Shown here in pieces: positions 7,681 through 15,076 of a stretch of 40,714 nucleotides of DNA (the stretch's first letter is position 1; the number at the start of each line of letters is the position of its first letter). This DNA is from Deltaproteobacteria bacterium. GTDB lineage: Bacteria; Myxococcota_A; UBA9160; SMWR01. The translations under genes were made by a program, and so were the position numbers. The notes under the pieces are model-generated. The model did no database searches and was not told the origin of the DNA. It saw only the letters and a list, made by a program, of their open reading frames with translations. The stretch is from positions 1 to 40,714 of the forward strand of contig JAFDEI010000001.1 in NCBI GenBank assembly GCA_019310425.1, in the 5' to 3' direction.

Positions 7681-9603
7681 TCAGTCCGGCGGGCTCGACG
7701 ACTCGAGACGAGTGCGTGCAACCACGCTGGGGCCATAGTCGAGCGAGCCCTTTCGCAGATTCACGAAGAACAGCTCCGGCAGGCTGAAGAACGCACCCTT
7801 CGCGCCGGCGACGACTTCGCCTGGACCCTCGAACGGCAGGCGCAGCAACCCAAGCACCGCCTGACCGAGCCCGGCCACCAGATTGAGCGCGCCGTAGAGC
7901 GGACGCGGCAATACCACATCATCGGTGAAGAACAGGAAGAACGAATCACGCGGGTTGTCGCGATACACGCTCGAAGTGAGAGTGTTCGACTCGCGCAGGT
8001 AGACCCTGGCTCGATTCTCGCGAGCGTACATTTCGGTCATTCGGGTCATCCGCAGCGACGGAATCTCAGCGACTTCGGCCACTCGGTACTCGCGCGCCAC
8101 TGCATCGAATGAAATCCAGGGAATGAAGTTGAGTGTTCCATACGTCTCGATGCGTCCACCCAGTCGTTCGGCGACCTCGGACGGATCGAATGCGGATTCG
8201 AGCGTCTCGAACAACGCCGACACGCAGTTGTTGGTCACGAGCTCGTAGCCGTAGATCGCGCGAAGCGCCTGCACGGTCGACGACTCGCGCAAGCGCGCGA
8301 CGTTCAGCGCCGATTCGGCGTCGTCCGGGCGGAGCCGTGGCAGCCAGGCATCCGGCGGGCTCTGCTCACCGTGCGGAACGAGACGCCCTCCGTAGACGCG
8401 AATGTCGCGACCACTCGCAAGACCGTCACGAACCTCGAGCGCGCGATTCGCCGCGGCCTCGACCTCATTGTAATCGCGCTCGCCGATCTCGTCCGCGGCC
8501 AACAACGCCGCGCGCGATTCGAAGAAGTCTCTTCGGGCATAACGGCGCAGCTCGGCGAAGAACTCGGAACGACCCGGATGCAATACGTCCGTGATGGCTC
8601 TGGTCCGAGCCGGGAATGCGTCGAGTACGACCCAGCGGCCGGTCGCGAGAGATTCCGCGATGGCTTCGAGACGCGCCATGCCGACGAGTGCCGCGAATCC
8701 CCAATCGTCGCGCTCGGAGCCGAATAGATCCATGAGCCGATCTTCGAGCCGACTTTCGTGGGAGAGCAGAACTTCCCGCTCGGCCTGCGAGAGTCGCCAG
8801 TCCGCGCTCGCATCCGAGCGCAGCGCTTCGCGGCGAACCGGCCGAGCGTCGATCAGCACGTCGAGTGCAGCGCGCCCGCTCGCGAGGTCACTGAATCGAT
8901 CCGAGAAAGCGTACTCGTCGGGCGGCAGGTGATCGCGACTGGAAATGACCGGATCGTCGGGCGCTTCGTCCGGCCGCAGTTCGGCAAGTGCACGATCGGT
9001 CGCGGTCAGACGCCGACCGAGTGCGTCCGGGCCGTACCTCTGCTCGACGCGGCCGCGCAACGCGACCAGGGCGGGCGCCGGAGCGACTGGAGCCGGATCG
9101 GCAACCTCGAAGAAGCCCGCTCCGCGCAGCTTCGGTTCGTCGCGTGGACGCGCCGTCGGTCCGCTGTTCCTCAGACCGCCGTTCCTCGGGCCGCCGTCAC
9201 CCCCGCGCCCGAGAATACGCTCGAGCAGCGCCACGTCGCTCCGGCGCGCGTCCAACACCCGGAAGTGCTGCTGCTCGATCAGGAAACGACGGTTGAAGTG
9301 ATCGTGTATCTGCTCGTAGCTCTCGTCCGATACAAGGACCCGACCCACGTGAACCGAGCGGTTCTCGAGAACGGTATAGGCGTAGCGAAAGGTGTCGAAC
9401 GGCTCGCGCAACAACCGCAACGAACCATCTTTCGCATTCTGGTAGTGGAATACCCGGTCGCCGAAACGAACCGCCGCATGCCCGCCGCTGGAGCCGCCGA
9501 CATTGGATTCGACATAGAGATACTCGAACCTGGCGGCACGCGCGGAGGCGCCCGCGACCAACAGGGTCACGAGCACCGCCGCGGAAAACGCGCGCCGGCT
9601 CAC
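7681..9603 (-). CDS. Lnb-like DUF4105 domain protein, exported
   Basis: The predicted 640-aa protein begins with a signal peptide (RRAFSAAVLVTLLVAGASARA). Then comes FEYLYVESNVGGSSGGHAAVRFGD, the hallmark start of the DUF4105/Lnb N-terminal domain, with His42. A second conserved element, ELVTNNCVSALFETL, carries Cys460. A His-first, Cys-later order fits a permuted papain/NlpC-like fold. In Firmicutes, Lnb transfers an acyl chain within lipoproteins to make lyso-form lipoproteins; whether this homologue does so is unknown. I moved the start from the ORF-track ATG (9639) to the GTG at 9603, which overlaps the stop of the upstream lipoprotein gene (GTGA) and places the signal peptide at the N-terminus. 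A long central Arg/Glu-rich region separates the two motifs. Confidence 0.75.
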   Translation of the reverse strand: MSRRAFSAAVLVTLLVAGASARAARFEYLYVESNVGGSSGGHAAVRFGDRVFHYQNAKDGSLRLLREPFDTFRYAYTVLENRSVHVGRVLVSDESYEQIHDHFNRRFLIEQQHFRVLDARRSDVALLERILGRGGDGGPRNGGLRNSGPTARPRDEPKLRGAGFFEVADPAPVAPAPALVALRGRVEQRYGPDALGRRLTATDRALAELRPDEAPDDPVISSRDHLPPDEYAFSDRFSDLASGRAALDVLIDARPVRREALRSDASADWRLSQAEREVLLSHESRLEDRLMDLFGSERDDWGFAALVGMARLEAIAESLATGRWVVLDAFPARTRAITDVLHPGRSEFFAELRRYARRDFFESRAALLAADEIGERDYNEVEAAANRALEVRDGLASGRDIRVYGGRLVPHGEQSPPDAWLPRLRPDDAESALNVARLRESSTVQALRAIYGYELVTNNCVSALFETLESAFDPSEVAERLGGRIETYGTLNFIPWISFDAVAREYRVAEVAEIPSLRMTRMTEMYARENRARVYLRESNTLTSSVYRDNPRDSFFLFFTDDVVLPRPLYGALNLVAGLGQAVLGLLRLPFEGPGEVVAGAKGAFFSLPELFFVNLRKGSLDYGPSVVARTRLESSSPPD

Positions 9604-10052
9604 GGCTTGGGTTCGGCGTCGAAGCCCTTCTGGATCCACTCAGCCCGCTTCGGATCGGAGCCGGCCAGATTCGCAGACACGTCACTGAACCGCTGTCCGC
9701 TCAACCCGGCCTTCTTCAGACCGCGACCGATGCCGCGGTAGGTTCCCTCATCCTGCTCCCAGTCCGTAATTCCGTCTTGCTTGGCGATCTCGGCGACCCG
9801 ACGCTTGAATGTTCCCACATCGCCACCGGAGAGCACCCACTCCGCGGTGAAGTCTCGAATGTCGCGAACGTACGCGGCCTCGCGACTCGACGGTGAACTC
9901 GACCCGGATGAGGACGCCGACGACTTCGACGACGACGCACTCGAGCCCGACGAGCTCTCGGAACTAGCCTGGGAAGTCGAGCTCTTCGAGCAACCGGTCG
10001 AGCTGAGGCCGGCGATCAAGACGAATAGAAGCAAGACGCGTATCGTGGGCAT
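9600..10052 (-). CDS. Ser-rich lipoprotein coupled to the Lnb-like gene
   Basis: The real start is the ATG at 10052, preceded by GAGGAG, not the ORF-track start at 10124. The 150-aa product begins with a lipoprotein signal ending LSSTGC (lipid-modified Cys21). A roughly 35-residue linker made mostly of Ser follows. The compact C-terminal domain contains GITDWEQDEGTYRGIGRGLKKAG and ends WIQKGFDAEP. I recall similar small lipoproteins beside DUF4105 genes in gammaproteobacteria, but cannot verify this here. The Ser linker probably tethers the domain away from the membrane. Its stop overlaps the start of the Lnb-like gene, so the two products are likely made in a fixed ratio and act together in the envelope. 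Confidence 0.75.
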   Translation of the reverse strand: MPTIRVLLLFVLIAGLSSTGCSKSSTSQASSESSSGSSASSSKSSASSSGSSSPSSREAAYVRDIRDFTAEWVLSGGDVGTFKRRVAEIAKQDGITDWEQDEGTYRGIGRGLKKAGLSGQRFSDVSANLAGSDPKRAEWIQKGFDAEPKP

Positions 10053-10099
10053 GGCGGTGAACTCCTCGCAGTGTCGACGCAATTCGGAAATTCGTGGAT

Positions 10100-10122
10100 G
10101 AGGCGGGGCTCGCCCGCGCCTC
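10100..10122 (-). terminator. GC-rich hairpin between the Rieske and lipoprotein genes
   Basis: Outer arms GAGGCG/CGCCTC (10100-10105, 10117-10122) and inner arms GGGC/GCCC form a ten-pair stem with one bulged G. There is no T-run on the minus strand. It lies between two same-direction genes and could attenuate or end the Rieske transcript. Confidence 0.4.
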
Positions 10123-10182
10123 AAACGTAGCGGACCGGCTCACGCACGCCGCAGTGCGGCCTCGCCGACGACCAACGCGTAG

Positions 10183-11244
10183 CTAAGAGCGCTGACCGTC
10201 GCTGTAGAACTGACGCGCCCAGGCGCGGTAGGTCGCGACCGGGCCGTCGCCCTTGGCCAGCGCCGGAAGCTGGATGAATGCCTTGTAGTTCCAGATGTCG
10301 AGATCCTGCCCGACCTCCTGGCAGAGGATGGTGTGAGCGATTCGTCGCAGCAGCGGCGCGATTGGCCCGAACTTCGTCTCCGTAGAAACACCGAGAATGA
10401 GGTCGATGTGTTCGTCGTCGATCGGAACCGGCAGCACGAACACCCGCGCGTTGATCCCGAACAGGCCGATCTCGACATCGACCTGTGAAAAGCCGAGACC
10501 CCAGACCTTCACGTGGTACTCGACGGGAAATTTATAGATCGGCTTCCGGTTCGGCAGACCGTACGGACGCCAAGCTCGATAAGAGGTCTGGAGGCTAGGC
10601 CCCGACGTCTGAACGTCCCGCAGAACGCTGCCGTCGATGAAGCCGTGCAGCTCGGTGAAATGTCCGAAGTCAACGCTGTTCTCGGTGGTCTCCTGGGGAT
10701 GGGTATCGATCGCGAATCGCTTCCAGCGGATCCTGTTCCAGCCCGCCTCGTCGAGCACCGGCACTTCCCATTCGGGCGCGCGACCCTGCGAATCGAAATA
10801 GGTCAGGATGAGTCCGTTCTGCTCGCGGACTTCCCACCGCTGCAATCGCGCCTTCGCGGGCGGCGGACCGTCGTACGCGGTCGCGACGCAGGTTCCGGCC
10901 CCGTCGTAGACGAAGCCGTGAAAGGAGCAACGAAGCGTCTCACCCCGAACCTGGCCGACCTTCCCGAGGTGCGCACCCATGTGCGGGCAGAACGCGTCGA
11001 TGATCGAAACCACACCCGACTCGCTGCGGTAGATCGCGAGTTCGCGGTCGAAGTAGCGCCGCGCGAGCACGCGCCCCGGCCGAAGCTCGTCACTGGCCGC
11101 GACGACGTACCAGCCGTCCGGTATTCCAAAAGGAAAGCGTTCACCCAAGAGACGGATCCTCTGCTCGATCTGATCTCCCGGATCGAGTCGCTCTGGTCTG
11201 ATCTGGAAGGGGCCGCGGATGGTGCGCGCTCGCGGCCGACACAC
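10183..11244 (-). CDS. Rieske [2Fe-2S] non-heme iron oxygenase, KshA/DAF-36-like
   Basis: The Rieske cluster ligands are Cys86-x-His88 (FCPHMGAHLG) and Cys106-x2-His109 (RCSFHGFVYD) in ORF numbering. The catalytic domain follows with ENSVDFGHFTELHG, whose two His are mononuclear iron ligands, and WNYKAF near the C-terminus probably lies beside the third (Asp). This motif set matches the ring-hydroxylase branch that includes 3-ketosteroid 9-alpha-hydroxylase (KshA) and cholesterol 7-desaturase (DAF-36/Neverland). Such enzymes take electrons from a separate reductase, not found here. The substrate may be a sterol or another hydrophobic ring but is unproven. The ORF-track start is GTG; a TTG at 11148 after AGAGGA would give a shorter protein starting near LGERFPFGIP, closer to relatives. 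Confidence 0.85.
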   Translation of the reverse strand: MCRPRARTIRGPFQIRPERLDPGDQIEQRIRLLGERFPFGIPDGWYVVAASDELRPGRVLARRYFDRELAIYRSESGVVSIIDAFCPHMGAHLGKVGQVRGETLRCSFHGFVYDGAGTCVATAYDGPPPAKARLQRWEVREQNGLILTYFDSQGRAPEWEVPVLDEAGWNRIRWKRFAIDTHPQETTENSVDFGHFTELHGFIDGSVLRDVQTSGPSLQTSYRAWRPYGLPNRKPIYKFPVEYHVKVWGLGFSQVDVEIGLFGINARVFVLPVPIDDEHIDLILGVSTETKFGPIAPLLRRIAHTILCQEVGQDLDIWNYKAFIQLPALAKGDGPVATYRAWARQFYSDGQRS

Positions 11245-11348
11245 TCTAGCCCGAAGCGGTGGCTGCTCGCCAAGACTGCGTCAAAGGTTTCGGAACGCCC
11301 CGGCGTAGGTCCGAGGTGACCGGAAAGTGGAAAGCGCCGGGCGGGCGA

Positions 11349-11873
11349 TCAGTAGCCGTAGTCGATCCGGGCCGGTGTCGCGATTCGCTCCATGCGCATC
11401 TGAGCGTGGATCGGCGCGCTCGTCATTGCCGCCATCCCGCGTCCCGTCTCTGCGTCGAGATCGTAGACGACGAAGATGTTCCCGCTCGTCCAGATGTGTT
11501 CGTTGGGACGGGTGCCGGTCGCGATGCCCTCGCCGTAGGTCGACTTCAACTCGGAGAGCACCGCCTCTGCGTTCTCGTGCCCTGTCGTCTGGATCGAGAT
11601 GAAGTAGAGCCGGCCGTCGTAGAAACTGTAGGTGACCGAGTCCACCCGGTTGCTGCCGACGGTGAAGGTGTCGCTGTTCCGGATGTAGGTCTCGGTCCGG
11701 GCCTCGGAATCGACGCCGATCCGCTGAAGCCCGATGAATGATTCGACCGGATCGCCGAGCCGAGCATCGACGAAGCCCCCGCCCTCGACGAGGTCACCGA
11801 GAGTTCCCGCGCCGACGGGTGCGACGAACAGCAGCAGAAGGGCACTGGCGAGTAAAATGGCGAAACGCAGCAT
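11349..11873 (-). CDS. Secreted protein of unknown function
   Basis: This 174-aa protein has a clear Sec signal peptide (LRFAILLASALLLLFVAPVGAG) with likely cleavage after VGA, and no lipobox. The mature part contains a GLQRIG segment, YSFYDGRLYFISIQTTGHENAE, and a STYGEGIATG stretch, suggesting alternating beta strands and one helix. I do not recognise the family. GAGG precedes the ATG by five bases. It is upstream of the Rieske gene on the same strand, separated by about 100 bases with no clear regulatory feature. Confidence 0.6.
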   Translation of the reverse strand: MLRFAILLASALLLLFVAPVGAGTLGDLVEGGGFVDARLGDPVESFIGLQRIGVDSEARTETYIRNSDTFTVGSNRVDSVTYSFYDGRLYFISIQTTGHENAEAVLSELKSTYGEGIATGTRPNEHIWTSGNIFVVYDLDAETGRGMAAMTSAPIHAQMRMERIATPARIDYGY

Positions 11874-12149
11874 GGCGACCTCGATCGTTCGTGGATGCTG
11901 TGTGGCGTTTAAGCCCCATTGAGTTTTTCGGCGTCCCCGACATCTGGCTTGAGGGTGGCCCGTCAGAACCGACTATCGTAGCGGCAGCCATCCCGCGTCC
12001 TAGCGAGTTCCAGCCTACCACGAGAATTGCGCCACGGGTGTAAGGAGTGCCCGGAGCCCGCGAGCGCGAGCTTCCGCCGGGCAGCGTTCTCGCTAGATGG
12101 CCGTGGTACGCTTCGCCGCTCGCCAGCAGCCGGAAACTCGAGGAGGACC

Positions 12150-13433
12150 ATGCGCGGTACAAGCCACCGAGGTTCGTTCCGGTTTGCGGGCACGGCGCTC
12201 GCCGTCCTTCTCGCCGGCGGCTGCGCATCTTCGCCGCACCCGCCGTTCGCGCCCCCGTCTGCCGAAGAAACCCGCCGCCTGAAGAGCTCGGGCTACGAGC
12301 TGCCGCCTGTGCTCGACGCCAAGACGCTCGCGACCCCGGCCCAGCTCCAGGGCCCGAACCACCGCATCGCGAAGAGGGTCTACAGCAACGACCGCTTGCA
12401 CGTCTACACGATCGAGTCCGAGGCCGGGACCTTCTATGCCTGGGGAGACGACGTCCTCGACGCGCGAATCCGGGAGATCGCTGCGATCCAGGCAATGAAC
12501 GAAATGCGCACCACCGAAGAATTCGCGACCGCGGCGAATGATGCACGCGCGAATTCGCTCGTCGCGGAGTGGAACTTGATTTCCGAGCCAGTCGACTCGG
12601 CAATCGGCGTACCGCAGGAAGCCTGGAAGCGCGCAAACGCGAAGGGCAGCGACCGGGCTGAGCGCAGAGCACTGAAAGCCTTCGGGCATCGCAAGCGAGA
12701 GATCGCTGCCGAATTCGCCGTCGATCCGTACAGCTCGAACGCCACGCTCCAGCGCGAGTTGAATCGCCTCGGTTGGGCCGTCTACGCGGGGGGGCTCCCC
12801 TCGATGTTCGTTCCTGCCGGCGTGGAGGCCACGGGCGAAGGCGATCGCATGCTCGAAATCCTGCGGCAGTATTCGCCGCGAGAGATCGAGCGCCTCAATC
12901 GCATCGAGCTCCGCGTGATCGGCGTCCCGAAGCCCCTCACCGATGAGTTCATCCGCAACCCGTGGTATTCGCCGCGTTACGCGACCCTGCTGGTCGCTGA
13001 CCTCGCCGCCCTGAGCAAGGCCCGGAAACGCGAAACATTCATCGAGATCGCCGCCACCGCACGATCCGAACAGGACGCGCGCTACTTCCAGCGCAGCGCT
13101 GAGTTGATGCGACAATACGACCGCAACAGAGGAAGGATCGAAGAAATCATCGAGGTCGAAGGAACCCTGATCGGCCTTACCGAAAACGGGAAGCGGGTGG
13201 TGCCCTATCCCGCAGACTTTGCGGTCTGGAGTGAATCGACTGCAGCGCTCACCGACTCCTTCACGCGGGCGGTGCCGACCGACGTGCCGGAGATGCCGAC
13301 CGAGCTGCTGCTGGCCGGGTCGGCATCTCCGGCCGCCCACCGGCAGCTCGAGAGCCGCGGCGTCACCGTCGTCGAGCACGCCTTCCACGCGCTCCGCCCG
13401 GCGCCCGGCACCAGCGACGCGGGTATCGAGTAG
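12150..13433 (+). CDS. Lipoprotein of unknown function, upstream partner of the M48 protease
   Basis: The start is the ATG at 12150, just after a textbook AGGAGG at 12141-12146; the longer ORF-track start at 12027 has no ribosome site and would bury the signal peptide. The 427-aa product has a lipoprotein signal ending LLAGGC (Cys25). The mature protein is mainly charged and helical, with KSSGYELPPVLDAKTL near the start, a ten-residue run RYFQRSAELM, and a C-terminal part LLLAGSASPAAHRQLESRGVTV that resembles the beta-alpha pattern of a small Rossmann-like subdomain. I do not recognise the family. The M48 protease gene starts four bases after its stop, so the two are an operon and probably act together in the envelope. 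Confidence 0.7.
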   Translation: MRGTSHRGSFRFAGTALAVLLAGGCASSPHPPFAPPSAEETRRLKSSGYELPPVLDAKTLATPAQLQGPNHRIAKRVYSNDRLHVYTIESEAGTFYAWGDDVLDARIREIAAIQAMNEMRTTEEFATAANDARANSLVAEWNLISEPVDSAIGVPQEAWKRANAKGSDRAERRALKAFGHRKREIAAEFAVDPYSSNATLQRELNRLGWAVYAGGLPSMFVPAGVEATGEGDRMLEILRQYSPREIERLNRIELRVIGVPKPLTDEFIRNPWYSPRYATLLVADLAALSKARKRETFIEIAATARSEQDARYFQRSAELMRQYDRNRGRIEEIIEVEGTLIGLTENGKRVVPYPADFAVWSESTAALTDSFTRAVPTDVPEMPTELLLAGSASPAAHRQLESRGVTVVEHAFHALRPAPGTSDAGIE

Positions 13434-13437
13434 AGCC

Positions 13438-14868
13438 ATGCAGAACCGCACATTGATTCCGTTGGTCGGCGTGCTGGTAGCAATTCTGTCCGTCGCCTGT
13501 GGCAGCAGCAAGGCGCCGCGAAAGCGCGAGGTCATCCTCACCAGTGAGGCGGTCGACGAGAACGTCGGCCGCGAGGCTGCCCAGAGCGTCACCACCAGTC
13601 TGGGTCTCGTGGAGACCCCCGAGCTCGTCGCGTACGTGAACCGGATCGGACAGAGTCTCGCGCGTCACGCACCACGCGGCGGCTTCGATTATCACTTCGC
13701 GATCGTCGACCAGGACGCGCCGAACGCGTTTGCGCTACCGGGCGGATACATATATGTGTCGCGCGGCCTGCTCATCCTGACCAATTCCGAGGACGAACTC
13801 GCGAACGTCCTCGGACACGAGATCGTCCACGTCGCAGCCCGACACGCCGCCGCGCGGCAGGCGATAATTCGCGGCATGCCCGGCCCGTTCAAGTTCTTCG
13901 CCCAGGGCCATATCGCCGGCTACAGCCGAGACCAGGAGCGGGAAGCGGACCGCCTGGGACAGGGTCTGGCCGGAATCGCGGGCTACGACCCGATGGGCAT
14001 GGCGATTTTCCTGAAGAACCTCGAGTTCACCGAGCGCCTGCACCTCGGCAACTCGCGCCTTCCGGGCTTCTACGACACCCACCCTGCGACCACCGAGCGC
14101 GTGGCATCCGCAGGCGGACGCGCGCGCATGGTGAACTGGCAGCGCCCGGCGGGCTATTCAGAGGGACGCACCAGCTACCTGCGACGACTCGAAGGGCTTG
14201 CGATTGGCATGAGCGGCGCCGAAGGTGTGTTCCACGACCAGCGCTTCATCCATCCCGATCTCGATTTCACACTGCGCTTTCCGGACGGCTGGGAAACATC
14301 GAACACCCACGCCGCGGTCGGCGCGGTCAGCCCCGCGCGCAACGCGCAGATCGTGCTCGAAGGTCAGGGTCCGGGAAACGATGCGGAGCTCGCGGCTTCC
14401 CAGTATCTCGGCAACCCGTCGAATGCGAACATCGTGGTCGAGCGCTCGCTGCAGGTCCCGGTCGGAAAGCACAAGGGCTTCCGCATCGACGGCAAAGCCA
14501 AAGCGGGCGGCGGCTGGCTGCCGATTGCGATCACGTGGGTCGCGCGATACGGCATGGTCTATCGCTTCACCGCCATCTCGGCCCCTGGTGCACTGCAACG
14601 CTACGAGGGTGCCTACGCGAATCTCATGCGCAGTTTCAAATCGCTCACACCGCAACAGAAGAATTCCGTGTACGAGAATCGAGTACACATCGTCGAGGGG
14701 CACGAGGGTGAGGACCTGAAAACACTCTCGAAGCGTTCCAGCAACGATTGGGACATCCAGACCACCGCCGTCTTCAACGACATCTTCGCCAACCAGCCGT
14801 TGAGTGGCGGAGAAGCCGTGAAGATCTCGGTCGCGCGCCGATATGTCGCAAAACGCCCCAAACCCTAG
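13438..14868 (+). CDS. M48-family metalloprotease lipoprotein with LysM-like tail
   Basis: The start is the ATG at 13438, four bases after the preceding stop, giving 476 aa. A lipoprotein signal ends at Cys21 (ILSVAC). The zinc site is HEIVH at residues 127-131, with the third ligand in EREAD at 167-171, as in BepA/LoiP-type M48 proteases that degrade misfolded envelope proteins. NAFALPGGYIYVSRGL before the zinc site is also typical. After the protease domain comes a region beginning FTLRFPDGWETS, and the last 60 residues (VHIVEGHEGEDLKTLSKRS... GGEAVKISVARRY) look like a diverged LysM-type module. The ORF-track start at 13219 overlaps the upstream gene and is rejected. Likely role: envelope protein quality control. 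Confidence 0.85.
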   Translation: MQNRTLIPLVGVLVAILSVACGSSKAPRKREVILTSEAVDENVGREAAQSVTTSLGLVETPELVAYVNRIGQSLARHAPRGGFDYHFAIVDQDAPNAFALPGGYIYVSRGLLILTNSEDELANVLGHEIVHVAARHAAARQAIIRGMPGPFKFFAQGHIAGYSRDQEREADRLGQGLAGIAGYDPMGMAIFLKNLEFTERLHLGNSRLPGFYDTHPATTERVASAGGRARMVNWQRPAGYSEGRTSYLRRLEGLAIGMSGAEGVFHDQRFIHPDLDFTLRFPDGWETSNTHAAVGAVSPARNAQIVLEGQGPGNDAELAASQYLGNPSNANIVVERSLQVPVGKHKGFRIDGKAKAGGGWLPIAITWVARYGMVYRFTAISAPGALQRYEGAYANLMRSFKSLTPQQKNSVYENRVHIVEGHEGEDLKTLSKRSSNDWDIQTTAVFNDIFANQPLSGGEAVKISVARRYVAKRPKP

Positions 14869-14898
14869 GGCTGCAGAATTTCGTCCGCTGACGTCTCT

Positions 14899-14942
14899 TG
14901 TGTGTTCCATATCGTGCACAACCACCACTGTGTGTTCGATAT
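14899..14942 (+). repeat. Pair of 14-bp direct repeats upstream of a sigma-54 promoter
   Basis: TGTGTGTTCCATAT (14899-14912) and TGTGTGTTCGATAT (14929-14942) differ at one base and are 30 bases apart start to start. They lie about 110-155 bases before the expected sigma-54 start site, the usual place for enhancer-binding-protein sites. No such activator gene is in the window. Confidence 0.6.
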
Positions 14943-15024
14943 GAGCAGTTTTTCGCTGCCACACGGATCCGCAGAAATCCTCATAACTCCCTTGTTTTAA
15001 AGATATTTCCGCGTTTTTGAACAC

Positions 15025-15042
15025 TTGGCACGGTAAGTGCTT
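15025..15042 (+). promoter_or_regulatory. Sigma-54 (RpoN) promoter of the ECF sigma gene
   Basis: TTGGCACGGTAAGTGCTT carries the invariant GG (15027-15028) and GC (15039-15040) with exactly ten bases between them and matches the TTGGCAC half fully. It lies 35 bases before the start codon of the ECF sigma factor. Transcription would need an AAA+ enhancer-binding activator, probably acting at the direct repeats upstream. Confidence 0.75.
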
Positions 15043-15076
15043 TTTGTGTAGGCGACGACCTGAAGAGGAGTTGCCG

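Noticed and set aside
8758-9741. 327-aa plus-strand ORF
   Set aside because: Antisense to the Lnb-like gene, which has a signal peptide and family motifs.
9900-10000. Possible short tandem repeat in the lipoprotein gene
   Set aside because: It is a Ser-rich linker written with mixed codons, not a regular DNA repeat.
12027-12149. Extended N-terminus of the 427-aa lipoprotein
   Set aside because: AGGAGG directly precedes the ATG at 12150, and the extension would hide the lipoprotein signal.
12093-13595. 500-aa minus-strand ORF
   Set aside because: Antisense to the 427-aa lipoprotein and the start of the M48 gene, both supported by ribosome sites and lipoboxes.
14899-14920. NifA or NtrC enhancer site
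   Set aside because: The TGT...ACA spacing is not N10 and the TGCAC-N5-GTGCA pattern is absent, so the repeats cannot be assigned to these activators.
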